From Lysobacterales bacterium (GTDB lineage Bacteria > Pseudomonadota > Gammaproteobacteria > Xanthomonadales > SZUA-36), in the NCBI GenBank assembly GCA_028289465.1, contig JANQPM010000003.1, forward strand, positions 1 to 64,000: a DNA stretch of 64,000 bases, read 5' to 3'. Positions 18,291 through 27,523 of the stretch are shown piece after piece. The first letter of the stretch is position 1. Each line of letters opens with the position of its first letter. Position numbers and translations under genes: made by a program. The notes under the pieces were generated by a model. It did no database searches. It was not told the origin of the DNA and saw only the letters and a list, made by a program, of their open reading frames with translations.

Positions 18291-19430
18291 TCAGGCCGCG
18301 TCTTCGCGGCTTAGCACGGTATCCGGCTCGACATATTCCACCACTTCGAGGTCAAATCCGGACAGGCCGTGGAACCGCTTCGGCGCACTCAGCACGCGCA
18401 TTCTCCTGACTCCGAGGTCGGCGATGATCTGCGCGCCAATCCCGTAGGTCCGCAGTTCCTGGGACGCCCGGTTGTCACCGCGGCCGCTAACCGTGGCCGG
18501 CGGCTTGTCCTGCAGGCGGCCCAGCAAGGTCTCATCGTCCTCCTCGTGCCCGAGGACCAGCAGCAGCCCTTTGCCGGAATTTGCGATTTCCTGCAGCGCG
18601 ATGCGCAGCGGCAGACCGAATTCGGGATTCTGAATGCCGAGCACATCTGCGAGCTGATTGCGTACATGCACCCGGACCAGGCAGGGTTCCTCGGCGTGGA
18701 GCTCGCCTTTCACCAGTGCCATATGCAGACGCCGGTCGATGATATCGCGGTAGACCACCAGGTCGAATTCGCCGAAATCCGTCATGACTGCCTGGCGCGA
18801 CAATTGGCGCACGCTTTTCTCCGTTTCCAGCCGATAGCGGATCAGATCGGCGATGGTGCCGATCTTCAACTGATGTTCCGCGGCAAAAGCTACCAGCTCC
18901 CGCCGCCGGGCCATGGAGCCGTCTTCGTTCAATATTTCGACCAGCACTGCGGCCGGCTCCAGTCCGGCCAGCATGGCCAGATCGACGCTGGCCTCGGTAT
19001 GCCCGGCTCTGGCCAGCACACCACCGGGCTGCGACATCAGCGGGAACACATGGCCCGGCTGGGTAAGCTGGTCGGGGTTTGCATCCGGTTTGACCGCGGT
19101 ACGGATGGTATGCGCCCGGTCGTATGCGGAAATGCCGGTGGTCACGCCCTCGGCCGCCTCGATGGAAACGGTAAAATTAGTGGAAAAGCGGGTCTGGTTG
19201 CTGTTGACCATCAGCGGCAGATTAAGCTGACGGCAGCGCTCCCGGGTCATCGGCAGACAGATCAGCCCGCGGCCGTAGCGGGCCATGAAGTTGATGTCCT
19301 CCGGCCGGGTCAGCGATGCGGCCATGATCAGATCGCCCTCGTTTTCCCGATCTTCGTCGTCCAGCATCACGACCATTCGGCCTTGCCGAATATCCTCTAG
19401 TATTTCCGGAATCGTATTCAGTTTCATCAT
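18291..19430 (-). CDS. ribBA: Dihydroxybutanone phosphate synthase with degenerate RibA-like half
   Basis: The N-terminal half (about residues 1-205) is an intact RibB domain that makes 3,4-dihydroxy-2-butanone 4-phosphate. It has the acidic loop [10 protein letters not shown] at 24-33, [13 protein letters not shown] and [12 protein letters not shown]. The C-terminal half (about 205-379) aligns in length and position with GTP cyclohydrolase II but has none of its three zinc cysteines: the expected SECLTGDVFGSLRCDCG region reads [18 protein letters not shown]. The GHEGRG-type loop is also replaced. The second half is therefore probably not an active RibA, as seen in many proteobacterial RibB-RibA hybrids. 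A second methionine three bases downstream is an alternative start. Confidence 0.92.
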   Translation of the reverse strand: MMKLNTIPEILEDIRQGRMVVMLDDEDRENEGDLIMAASLTRPEDINFMARYGRGLICLPMTRERCRQLNLPLMVNSNQTRFSTNFTVSIEAAEGVTTGISAYDRAHTIRTAVKPDANPDQLTQPGHVFPLMSQPGGVLARAGHTEASVDLAMLAGLEPAAVLVEILNEDGSMARRRELVAFAAEHQLKIGTIADLIRYRLETEKSVRQLSRQAVMTDFGEFDLVVYRDIIDRRLHMALVKGELHAEEPCLVRVHVRNQLADVLGIQNPEFGLPLRIALQEIANSGKGLLLVLGHEEDDETLLGRLQDKPPATVSGRGDNRASQELRTYGIGAQIIADLGVRRMRVLSAPKRFHGLSGFDLEVVEYVEPDTVLSREDAA

Positions 19431-19436
19431 CGTATC

Positions 19437-20078
19437 CTAACAATACCGGTCCGCCCGGCCGGCAAGGTCCACACCGTTCTCGAGCAGCCGTTCCATGTAG
19501 CGGGCCAGCATATCGACTTCGATATTCACCGCGTCGCCCGGTTGCAGCGCGGCCAGATTGGTCTGTTCCAGCGTATGCGGCACCAGGTTGACCGCAAACC
19601 GCTCATCGTCCACCGCGTTGACCGTCAGGCTCACGCCGTTCACGCAAACCGAGCCTTTTTTGGCGATATAGCGTTTCAGCGCCGTCGGCACATTAAACCA
19701 CATGCACTCGGAGCGCGCGTCGCTATGGCGTTGCTGCAACTCGCCGACCCCGTCCACATGCCCGCTGACCAGGTGGCCGCCGATGGCCTGGCCGGCTTTC
19801 AGCGCCGCTTCCAGGTTCACCCGGTCTTCAAGCTGCCGGCTGCCGAGCGTGGTCAGCCGCAGCGTTTCGCAGGAAACATCAGCGCAGAACCAGGCAGCAC
19901 CGGGGTCCGCGGCGTCGAAATCGGTCACGGTCAGGCACACACCGTCCACCGCGATGCTGTCGCCAAGCGCGATCGCGGTCCAGTCCAGTCCGGGCGCTGC
20001 GATTTTTATACGGCGATCTTCACCGATGCTGTCGCTGGCAGCGATTTGGCCGATGCTGGTTATGATGCCGGTAAACAT
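19437..20078 (-). CDS. ribE: Riboflavin synthase alpha subunit
   Basis: Riboflavin synthase dismutates two lumazines into riboflavin and the ribitylaminouracil precursor. The 213-residue protein has the two lumazine-binding repeats: [12 protein letters not shown] and [10 protein letters not shown] in the first, and [14 protein letters not shown] and [11 protein letters not shown] in the second. The length is normal. It lies 5 bp after ribD and 6 bp before ribBA in the riboflavin operon. Confidence 0.96.
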   Translation of the reverse strand: MFTGIITSIGQIAASDSIGEDRRIKIAAPGLDWTAIALGDSIAVDGVCLTVTDFDAADPGAAWFCADVSCETLRLTTLGSRQLEDRVNLEAALKAGQAIGGHLVSGHVDGVGELQQRHSDARSECMWFNVPTALKRYIAKKGSVCVNGVSLTVNAVDDERFAVNLVPHTLEQTNLAALQPGDAVNIEVDMLARYMERLLENGVDLAGRADRYC

Positions 20079-20083
20079 TCGTA

Positions 20084-21181
20084 TTAACTCACCTGCTTCG
20101 GCAGCAGACGAAGCCGCAAATCGCCGCCGATTTTTCGAATATCATGCCATCCAAAGCCTGCCGTTTCCGTCATCGCGGTCAGCGGACCGATGTCAAACAT
20201 GCCTTTCGCCGGGTCGCCCATGGCCCTGGGTGCCATATACAGCAGCAATTCATCGACATAGCGCTGCCGCATCAACGCGCCGGCAAGCCGCGCGCCGCAT
20301 TCCACCTGCAGCTCATTAATACCGCGCTGGGCCAGCACGCCGAACAGGGCCGCCAGCGAAGGCTTCGAATCCACTGCCGGCAACGGAATCAATTCACAAC
20401 CGGCCGCCGCCAGCGGTTCCGGTACCGGTGCGTGCTCCAGCCCGGCAATCATGACCCTGCCGGGCGGTACTAAGATGGGGGCGTCCGCCGGCGATTGCCA
20501 GTGGCTGTCAACGACGATCCTGTCGGGCTGGCGCTCGACGCCGTCGAGCCTGACGTTTAGTCGCGGACGATCGGCTAGCAGCGTGCCGATACCGGTCATC
20601 ACCGCAGAGGCCCGGGCGCGCCAGTTCTGAACGTCCTGCCGCGCCGCGGCACCGCTGATCCACTGACTGGCGCCATTCTGCAGCGCGGTCCGGCCATCAA
20701 TGCCGACCGCCAGCTTCAGGCGAACCCAGGGCCGCTGGCGTTCGCAGCGGCTGATGAATCCGCGATTGAGCCAACGCGCTTTTTCCGCCATCAGCCCGGT
20801 GTCCACGACGATGCCCGCCGCTCGCAGCCGCTCCAGGCCAAGACCGGCCACCTGATCGAACGGATCGGGCATGGCCGCGACCACCCGGGCGATGCCGGCA
20901 TCGATCAAGGCTTCGGTACAGGGTCCGGTCCGGCCGTGGTGGCAGCAGGGCTCAAGCGTCACATAAGCCGTTGCGCCGCGCGCCGACCGGCCGGCCTCGC
21001 GCAATGCCAGTATCTCCGCGTGAGGTTCGCCGGCGCACCGGTGCCAGCCCTGCCCGACCACGGCGTCTTGCTGCGCGATCACGCAGCCGACCCTGGGATT
21101 AGGATGCGTCGTCTGCAGCCCGTTTTCGGCCAGCCGAAGGGCGCTGGCCATATGCAGGTGATCGGCAGCAGAAAAATTCAT
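20084..21181 (-). CDS. ribD: Bifunctional riboflavin deaminase/reductase
   Basis: RibD deaminates the pyrimidine made from GTP and then reduces the ribosyl side chain, two consecutive riboflavin steps. The N-terminal deaminase domain (about 1-145) has the zinc site GEPHAEILAL and TLEPCCHHGRTGPC. The C-terminal reductase domain (about 148-365) has VRLKLAVGIDGRTAL, SQWISG and GGDLRLRLLP. The length (365 aa) is normal. It follows nrdR by 35 bp, a common pairing. Confidence 0.96.
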   Translation of the reverse strand: MNFSAADHLHMASALRLAENGLQTTHPNPRVGCVIAQQDAVVGQGWHRCAGEPHAEILALREAGRSARGATAYVTLEPCCHHGRTGPCTEALIDAGIARVVAAMPDPFDQVAGLGLERLRAAGIVVDTGLMAEKARWLNRGFISRCERQRPWVRLKLAVGIDGRTALQNGASQWISGAAARQDVQNWRARASAVMTGIGTLLADRPRLNVRLDGVERQPDRIVVDSHWQSPADAPILVPPGRVMIAGLEHAPVPEPLAAAGCELIPLPAVDSKPSLAALFGVLAQRGINELQVECGARLAGALMRQRYVDELLLYMAPRAMGDPAKGMFDIGPLTAMTETAGFGWHDIRKIGGDLRLRLLPKQVS

Positions 21182-21216
21182 TGATCGGACCTGTACTGAA
21201 CTTACCCGCGATGCGC

Positions 21217-21723
21217 TCAGCGCTTGCGCGGATCCAGCAGGGAAATCTGGCGGGCATCGAATGCGCCGGGATTCTCGCGCTCCAGCCTTTCGATTTCTTC
21301 GCGGAAAGCCTGCACGTCCTCAAAGCGCCGGTATACCGAAGCGAAGCGAACGTAGGCCACCTGATCAAGCTGAGACAACGCCTTCATGACCCATTCGCCG
21401 ATCAGGCTGGACGGTATCTCCTGTGCATCCAGGGAGCGGATTTCACGCAGCAATTGCCGAATCGAGCGTTCGACCGCCTGGGTTTCCACCGGGCGGTTCT
21501 GCAGCGCCAGCATCATTCCGTTGCGCAGCTTATCCTCCGAGAACACCTCGCGGGTGCCGTCCGATTTCACCACATTTGGCGCTTTCAGCGCCGGCGATTC
21601 AAAGGTGTTAAAGCGAACCAGGCAGTCCGTGCATTCACGCCGGCGGCGAATCTGCAAGCCATCGGAGGCCACCCGCGAATCGACCACCCGGGTTTCCGTA
21701 TGATTGCAGAACGGGCACCACAT
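21217..21723 (-). CDS. nrdR: Transcriptional repressor NrdR
   Basis: NrdR represses ribonucleotide reductase genes in response to nucleotide state. The 168-residue protein has the N-terminal zinc ribbon (Cys3, Cys6, Cys31, Cys34: MWCPFC and ECTDCLVRF) followed by an ATP-cone domain (VVKSDGTREVFSEDKLRNGM). No NrdR box or nrd gene was recognised in this window, so its targets lie elsewhere. It is cotranscribed between glyA and ribD. Confidence 0.96.
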   Translation of the reverse strand: MWCPFCNHTETRVVDSRVASDGLQIRRRRECTDCLVRFNTFESPALKAPNVVKSDGTREVFSEDKLRNGMMLALQNRPVETQAVERSIRQLLREIRSLDAQEIPSSLIGEWVMKALSQLDQVAYVRFASVYRRFEDVQAFREEIERLERENPGAFDARQISLLDPRKR

Positions 21724-21735
21724 AAGCCGCTGAAC

Positions 21736-22998
21736 TCAGTCCTGGTACACCGGGTGCGCCCGGCAAAGCGCCAGCGCTTCGCGCCGGACCTCCGCTTCGA
21801 CATCCCCGTCGCCCAGCCGATCCAGTACATCGCAGATCAGCGATCCGAGCTGGCGGCAATCCTCTGCCGAGAACCCGCGCGTGGTGACCGCCGGTGTGCC
21901 AAGGCGCAGGCCGCTGGTCACGAACGGCGATCGCGGTTCGCCCGGCACGGTATTTTTGTTCACGGTGATATTGGCGCGTCCGAGTGCCGCCTCGGCGTCT
22001 TTGCCGGTGATGTCCTTGTCGATCAGATCCACCAGAATCAGGTGATTGTCGGTGCCGCCGGAAACGATTTTGTAGCCGCGCTGGTTCAGCACATCGGCCA
22101 TCGCCCGCGCGTTATCGACCACTTTTTGCTGATAGTCCTTAAAGTCTTCCTGCAGCGCTTCTTTGAACGCCACCGCCTTGGCCGCAATCACGTGCATCAA
22201 CGGCCCGCCCTGAGTGCCCGGAAAGACCAGCGAATTGAGCTTTTTCTCGACCGCCTCATCGGCCTGAGCCAGTATGATGCCGCCGCGCGGGCCGCGCAGC
22301 GTTTTGTGGGTCGTCGAGGTAACCACATGGGCATGCGGCACCGGGCTGGGATAGACCCCGGCTGCGATCAAACCGGCCACATGCGCCATATCGACGACAA
22401 ACCATGCGCCGACCCGGTCTGCAATGCGGCGCATTTCAGCCCAGTCCACATGCCGCGAGTACGCGGAAAAGCCGCCGATAATCATTTTCGGCCGGTGTTC
22501 CTCGGCCAGTTGCGCGATCTGCTGATAGTCGATCAGGCCGGTGGATTCGTCCACGCCGTACTGAACCGCATTAAACAGACGTCCGGAAAAGTTCACCTTG
22601 GAGCCGTGGGTCAGATGCCCGCCGTGGGTCAGGCTCATCCCCAAAATGGTATCGCCCGGAGACAGCAGTGCAAGATAGACCGCCGCATTGGCCTGCGATC
22701 CGGAATGCGGCTGCACATTGGCATAATCCGCGCCAAACAGGCGTTTCACGCGTTCGATCGCCAGACTCTCGGCTACATCGACATGCTCGCAGCCGCCGTA
22801 GTACCGCTTGCTCGGATAACCTTCCGCATATTTATTGGTCAATACCGAGCCCTGCGCGACCATCACATGTTCACTGGCGTAGTTCTCCGACGCGATCAGT
22901 TCGATATGGTCTTCCTGGCGCTGTTGTTCCGAACCGATCGCACCGGCCAGTTCCGGATCAAAGTCATGCAGTGCCGCTGCGGCGTCAAATAAGGACAT
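21736..22998 (-). CDS. glyA: Serine hydroxymethyltransferase
   Basis: GlyA interconverts serine and glycine while loading one-carbon units onto tetrahydrofolate. The 420-residue PLP enzyme has [10 protein letters not shown] at 31-40, [16 protein letters not shown], the PLP lysine K232 in [14 protein letters not shown], and GTPAVTTRG near the C-terminus. The ATG at 22998 is preceded by GGGAGC; an in-frame TTG 12 bases upstream is less likely. It is the first gene of the minus-strand operon and diverges from ettA. Confidence 0.97.
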   Translation of the reverse strand: MSLFDAAAALHDFDPELAGAIGSEQQRQEDHIELIASENYASEHVMVAQGSVLTNKYAEGYPSKRYYGGCEHVDVAESLAIERVKRLFGADYANVQPHSGSQANAAVYLALLSPGDTILGMSLTHGGHLTHGSKVNFSGRLFNAVQYGVDESTGLIDYQQIAQLAEEHRPKMIIGGFSAYSRHVDWAEMRRIADRVGAWFVVDMAHVAGLIAAGVYPSPVPHAHVVTSTTHKTLRGPRGGIILAQADEAVEKKLNSLVFPGTQGGPLMHVIAAKAVAFKEALQEDFKDYQQKVVDNARAMADVLNQRGYKIVSGGTDNHLILVDLIDKDITGKDAEAALGRANITVNKNTVPGEPRSPFVTSGLRLGTPAVTTRGFSAEDCRQLGSLICDVLDRLGDGDVEAEVRREALALCRAHPVYQD

Positions 22999-23192
22999 GG
23001 GCGCTCCCAATCAGATCAGGCGATACAAAACCCAATTTTATCATTTTTATCGGCGACTTTGACCCGCGGCCGACGACCCGGAATGCAGGCTACGCGCAGC
23101 CGCCTGCAACGGCAGCGGAATCGGCGCGTCCGGCTGGTATCGCCTCCCGTCATGGCGGATAATGCGCGTCGATTTTTATGAAGGGCATGCCG

Positions 23193-24863
23193 GTGGCAGA
23201 GTTCATCTATACCATGATTGGCGTCAGCAAGGTCGTGCCGCCAAACCGTACCATCATCAAGGATATATCGCTGTCCTTCTTTCCGGGCGCGAAGATCGGG
23301 CTGCTGGGTCTGAACGGCGCCGGCAAGTCCACCGTGCTGAGAATCATGGCCGGCGTGGAAACCGATTTTGAAGGCGAGGCGCGGCCGCAGCCGGGAATCC
23401 GTATCGGCTACCTGCCTCAGGAACCGGAGCTGGACGACAGCAAAACAGTACGTGAGATCGTCGAAGAAGGCGTGCAGGAAACCAAGGCGCTGCTGCAAGC
23501 GTTCGACGAGGTCAGCATGAAATTCGCCGAGCCGATGAGCGATGACGAGATGGCGGAACTGCTGGAAAAGCAGGCCCAATTGCAAGACGCGATCGAAACC
23601 GTGAACGGCTGGGAGCTGGATCGGACACTGGAGGTCGCGGCCGACGCATTGCGCCTGCCGGACTGGGACGCCGCCGTTGCGCATTTGTCCGGTGGCGAAC
23701 GGCGGCGGGTCGCCATTTGCCGCCTGTTGCTTTCCAGCCCGGATATGCTGCTGTTGGACGAACCGACCAACCATCTGGACGCCGAATCGGTCGCCTGGCT
23801 GGAGCGCTTTCTGACCGAATTCAGCGGCACCGTTGTTGCGATCACTCACGACCGCTATTTTCTGGACAATGCCGCCGAGTGGATTCTGGAACTCGACCGT
23901 GGCTACGGCATTCCGTGGAAAGGTAATTATTCCTCCTGGCTGGAACAGAAAGAGCAGCGACTGGCCCAGGAAGCCCGTCAGGAGCAGGCGCGGCAGCGCG
24001 CGGTCAAAGCCGAACTGGAATGGGTCCGGGCCAACCCGAAAGGCCGGCAGGCGAAAAGCAAGGCCCGCCTGCGCCAGTTCGAAGAGCTGGCTTCCAAAGA
24101 ATTCCAGCAACGTAACGAGACGCGCGAGTTATACATTCCGCCCGGCGAACGGCTTGGCGATACGGTGATCGAGGCGCAGAACCTGCGCAAGGGATTTGAC
24201 GGAAAGCTGCTGATCGACGATCTGAGCTTTACGCTGCCCAGAGGCGCGATTGTCGGCATCGTCGGCGGCAACGGCGTCGGCAAAACCACGCTGTTTCGAA
24301 TGATCACCGGCCAGGAGCAGCCGGACGGCGGCAGCCTGCGCCTCGGCCCGACGGTCAAGCTGGCCTATGTCGACCAGCAGCGGGACGATCTGAACCCGGA
24401 CCGGACGGTCTGGGAAGAAATATCGGATGCGCAGGACATCATCCAGGTCGGCAATTATCAAATTCAGTCGCGCGCCTATGTTTCGCGATTCAACTTTCGC
24501 GGACCCGACCAGCAGAAGCCGGTCGGAAACCTGTCCGGCGGCGAACGCAACCGCGTGCATCTGGCCAAGCTGCTGCGTGCCGGCGGCAATGTGCTGCTGC
24601 TGGACGAGCCAACCAATGACCTCGATGTGGAAACGCTGAGAGCGCTGGAAGAGGCGCTGCTGGCGTTTCCCGGATGCGCATTGGTGATCTCGCACGACCG
24701 CTGGTTTCTGGACCGCATCGCAACCCATATTCTGTCCTTTGAGGGCAATAGCCAGGTCCAGTGGTTCGAAGGCAACTACGCAGAGTACGAAAAGGACCGC
24801 AAACGGCGCCTCGGCGACGATGCCGCAACTCCGCACCGGATCAAGTACAAGAAGCTTGCCTGA
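23193..24863 (+). CDS. ettA: Energy-dependent translational throttle protein EttA
   Basis: EttA is a soluble ABC-F protein that binds the ribosomal E site and gates entry into elongation according to ATP/ADP ratio. There are two ABC domains: first Walker A GLNGAGKST at 39-47 and signature LSGGERRRV; second Walker A GGNGVGKTT and signature LSGGERNRV, each with LLLDEPTNxLD. A long basic linker with RANPKGRQAKSKARL lies between. The GTG at 23193 gives the usual (M)AEFIYTM start and has AAGG 8 bases before it; ATGs at 23178 and 23187 are in frame alternatives with poorer spacing. Confidence 0.94.
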   Translation: MAEFIYTMIGVSKVVPPNRTIIKDISLSFFPGAKIGLLGLNGAGKSTVLRIMAGVETDFEGEARPQPGIRIGYLPQEPELDDSKTVREIVEEGVQETKALLQAFDEVSMKFAEPMSDDEMAELLEKQAQLQDAIETVNGWELDRTLEVAADALRLPDWDAAVAHLSGGERRRVAICRLLLSSPDMLLLDEPTNHLDAESVAWLERFLTEFSGTVVAITHDRYFLDNAAEWILELDRGYGIPWKGNYSSWLEQKEQRLAQEARQEQARQRAVKAELEWVRANPKGRQAKSKARLRQFEELASKEFQQRNETRELYIPPGERLGDTVIEAQNLRKGFDGKLLIDDLSFTLPRGAIVGIVGGNGVGKTTLFRMITGQEQPDGGSLRLGPTVKLAYVDQQRDDLNPDRTVWEEISDAQDIIQVGNYQIQSRAYVSRFNFRGPDQQKPVGNLSGGERNRVHLAKLLRAGGNVLLLDEPTNDLDVETLRALEEALLAFPGCALVISHDRWFLDRIATHILSFEGNSQVQWFEGNYAEYEKDRKRRLGDDAATPHRIKYKKLA

Positions 24864-24869
24864 GCGGCG

Positions 24870-25760
24870 TTACTGCCGTGCGGCCACCGGCGCTGCATCG
24901 GGCCGCCGAAAACAATCCGGCGTCGGTAGAAAGCCGCGCGGGGCAAAGCCGGTTAAACCCTGCAGCGCCCGGTTATCGACATTGAGGTCCTGCGACTGGC
25001 GACGGATCATTGCCGCTGATGGCCCGCTGCCGCGATTCAGGCGCCGATACAGGCCGGCGGCGGCAGCCAGCACCGGGCCCGGCAACGGAATGATTCTGGC
25101 CGGCAGTTGCTGCGCGTCAAAGATTCGCCGCACCAGTTCACGGTACGGAAGGCATTCACCGCCGCCGGCAGCATAAATACCGTTCCATTCGTCGCGGTTG
25201 ACCGCCGCGGCCAGCAGTTGCGCCAGATCCTGAGCGTGCAGCGGCTGGCGCAGTCCGCCAGCGCGGCCGGCGACCGGTATCCAGCCGAACCGACCGATCC
25301 AGTGCGCCAGGCGGGATACGTTCTGATCCATACCGCAGCCGTAGATCATCGTCGGCCGAATGATCAGGCATGTAATTGACCGCCGTTGGCAGGCCTGGAT
25401 CAACCGTTGTTCCTGTTCCAGGATCGCGGCCATTTGAGCGCTTTCATTGCGGTCCGGCGAATGTTGCTTGAACAGCACGCTGGCGCTGCTGGTTGCGACC
25501 ATGCGCCGGATTGCGATGCCGCTATCGAGCGCGGATATCGCAAGTTCCAGCGGACCGGCGGAAATCATTGATACGGGACGGTCGGACAGCGCCTGCCGGT
25601 CGACCTCGGTGCGCCAGCGGATACGTTTCAATTCGGCCGCCCAGCGTGGCTTACCGGCGCGGGAAACGGCGATCGTCGATCGGTCTTCGGCGGCCAGCAG
25701 CGGCAGTAGGAAAACGCCGATCTGGCCGGATGCGCCGGTGACCAGGGTCGCCGCGGTCAC
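24870..25760 (-). CDS. NAD-dependent epimerase/dehydratase-like protein
   Basis: The 296-residue product is an extended short-chain dehydrogenase: the nucleotide-binding loop VTGASGQIG is at residues 7-15 and LIIRPTMIYGCGMDQN follows the core. In family members a catalytic Tyr-x-x-x-Lys lies just before the helix leading into that strand; here the region reads ESAQMAAILEQEQRLIQA, with neither residue in place, so classical epimerase chemistry is doubtful. The GTG start overlaps the stop of the upstream glycosyltransferase (GTGA), so it belongs to the glycan cassette. It converges on ettA with 6 bp between stops. The substrate is unknown. Confidence 0.8.
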   Translation of the reverse strand: MTAATLVTGASGQIGVFLLPLLAAEDRSTIAVSRAGKPRWAAELKRIRWRTEVDRQALSDRPVSMISAGPLELAISALDSGIAIRRMVATSSASVLFKQHSPDRNESAQMAAILEQEQRLIQACQRRSITCLIIRPTMIYGCGMDQNVSRLAHWIGRFGWIPVAGRAGGLRQPLHAQDLAQLLAAAVNRDEWNGIYAAGGGECLPYRELVRRIFDAQQLPARIIPLPGPVLAAAAGLYRRLNRGSGPSAAMIRRQSQDLNVDNRALQGLTGFAPRGFLPTPDCFRRPDAAPVAARQ

Positions 25761-26605
25761 CGCTTCGCCACAGCGCGAAACAACAGCGCCGGCAGGTGCA
25801 GCAGAAAATGCGACCAGATACCGGACCAGACTAGGCCGGCGGTTGGCCAGCGCGCATGGTATTTGCGGTAGTAGCGCCACATTCCACGGTGTTTCTGATA
25901 CGAAACCCATAGCGGACGCCGCGCACTGGATACACCTTGCAGGTGCAACACTTCGGCATTCGGAACCAGCACGGTCTTCTTTCCGGACTGCTTGATTCGG
26001 TACATCAGATCCAGGTCTTCGCAATGCAGGCGGTAAGCGGCATCCAGGCCGCCGGCCTGTTTGAGCCACGCGGTATCCAGCATCATGCAGGCGCCTGACA
26101 CCGCATCGACCTCAGTGACCCGTTCCGGCTTCGGCCGATGGGACCAGTCAACGCCTTTGTCGCCTGCGCGGCTGCCGAATACGATTTCCCGAAAGCTGTT
26201 GGCCGGGTTCGGCAGCGTTCGCTGCGTGGCCCGCTGGACCTGTCCTTCGCGATCGACCACCCAGGCGCCGGCCATCACCGCGCCCGCATGGTCTTGCAGT
26301 GCGTTTCGCAGGCGGCTCAGTGTCGGTGAGTCGACTTCACAATCCGGATTGATGAACAGCACATAAGGCGTGTCGACCAGCCCCAACGCCTGATTACAGG
26401 CATAGGCGAAACCCGGGTTGTGATCGTTTTCGATGACTCGAACGGTGTTGTCCGGCCGAATGACGGCCAGGCTGCGGTCTTGCGATGCGTTATCGACAAC
26501 GATCACCGTGGCGGCCGTGTCGGACCGCTTCAGGGATTGCACGCAGCCTGCCAGGCAATCGCCGCTGTTATAGTTGACGATAACGGCGGTGATGGCCGGC
26601 ACCAT
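25757..26605 (-). CDS. Family 2 glycosyltransferase
   Basis: This 282-residue protein is a GT-A type glycosyltransferase with the family 2 opening ITAVIVNYNSGDCLAGCVQSL, VIVVDNASQD and the metal-site region LFINPDCEVD near residue 85. The C-terminal part (AYRLHCEDLDLMYRIKQ) has the ED acceptor motif of the rhamnosyltransferase-like subgroup (WbbL type), and a hydrophobic tail may sit on the membrane. It probably adds a sugar to a surface glycan. It begins 2 bases after the methyltransferase stop and overlaps the epimerase-like gene by four bases. The sugar specificity cannot be read from sequence. Confidence 0.85.
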   Translation of the reverse strand: MVPAITAVIVNYNSGDCLAGCVQSLKRSDTAATVIVVDNASQDRSLAVIRPDNTVRVIENDHNPGFAYACNQALGLVDTPYVLFINPDCEVDSPTLSRLRNALQDHAGAVMAGAWVVDREGQVQRATQRTLPNPANSFREIVFGSRAGDKGVDWSHRPKPERVTEVDAVSGACMMLDTAWLKQAGGLDAAYRLHCEDLDLMYRIKQSGKKTVLVPNAEVLHLQGVSSARRPLWVSYQKHRGMWRYYRKYHARWPTAGLVWSGIWSHFLLHLPALLFRAVAKR

Positions 26606-26607
26606 GG

Positions 26608-27516
26608 CTACGCCCGCCGCCGAAAAAGCCGTTTTAACAGACCCGGCCGGTGACGTTGTTCGTCCAGCGCTTTCTTCAAGGCTTCGATTTCCGCATCGCG
26701 CTCCGCCAGGATGCGGCCGGCGTCCATATTTTTCCTGATCTCGTGATAGTAGTGGCGGTAGACCGATTCAGCCTGGTCGCCGAACAGCCACAGCATTTCA
26801 TCGGTTGCCGGCAGACAGTCGGCGGACTGCGCACAGACGGCGATGTAGTAGACCGGTGTATAGGCCAGCCCGCCGCCTTCGGAAACCTGCCCCATATCCG
26901 ACCACATACCGTGACTGACACGGTTCACCGAACCGAGATCCCAGATCGCAGACTGAAATATCAATTTCTGGCCGAGCAGCCGGTAGGCCGGAAAATAGCG
27001 CGAAAGCAAGGTCTCCAGCTCAGCGCGATTCAGTTCTTTTACATGGTACGGATTGTCGTGTCCGGCCTGCTCGGAATACTGCTCGCGGTCGGGAGAGGAC
27101 AGAATCAGCAGGCCGTCCGGTTTCAGTACGCGGCGAAATTCACCCAGCATGGCTTCTTGTTCGGCCAGATGCTCCAGGGTCTCAAAGGAAACGATGCCAT
27201 CGAAATGCCGGTCCGGGAAATCCAGCCGGGTACAGTCGCCGGTCTGAAAGTCCAGGTTGGCCACCTCGCGGTAGCGCTCCTGCGCGTGGCCGATCGCAGT
27301 CTCGGAGATATCGACGCCGGTCACCCGGTCCGCGGCATCCGCCAGCAGCGCGCTGCCGTAGCCTTCGCCGCAGGCGGCATCCAGCACCTGCCGGCCCCTG
27401 ACCCAGGCGCGCGCCACGTCATAGCGATGAAAGTGCTCGTACCAGATTTCCCGCACGCATACCGGCGTAAAACGTTCACCGGTAAATTCCAATGCTGGTT
27501 TTTCCGTCGGCACCAT
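26608..27516 (-). CDS. Class I SAM-dependent methyltransferase
   Basis: The 302-residue product has a typical class I SAM-binding core: VLDAACGEGYGSALLA (motif I, near residues 44-59), VTGVDISETAI (motif II) and HFDGIVSFETLEHL (motif IV). A C-terminal segment of about 130 residues ends in a charged helix (ERDAEIEALKKALDEQ) and a basic tail. Its place among glycosyltransferases and a Wzm/Wzt exporter suggests sugar methylation. In O-antigen systems with an ABC exporter, terminal methylation can cap the chain and be recognised by Wzt. That link is inferred, not shown by the sequence. Confidence 0.85.
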   Translation of the reverse strand: MVPTEKPALEFTGERFTPVCVREIWYEHFHRYDVARAWVRGRQVLDAACGEGYGSALLADAADRVTGVDISETAIGHAQERYREVANLDFQTGDCTRLDFPDRHFDGIVSFETLEHLAEQEAMLGEFRRVLKPDGLLILSSPDREQYSEQAGHDNPYHVKELNRAELETLLSRYFPAYRLLGQKLIFQSAIWDLGSVNRVSHGMWSDMGQVSEGGGLAYTPVYYIAVCAQSADCLPATDEMLWLFGDQAESVYRHYYHEIRKNMDAGRILAERDAEIEALKKALDEQRHRPGLLKRLFRRRA

Positions 27517-27523
27517 CGTACAC

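Noticed and set aside
21181-22992. Long plus-strand frame opposite glyA and nrdR
   Set aside because: Both opposite genes are certain; the frame has no conserved domain and no start context.
18291-23010. FMN riboswitch upstream of the rib genes
   Set aside because: No RFN-element sequence pattern was seen before ribD, ribE or ribBA; gaps between the genes are too short to hold one.
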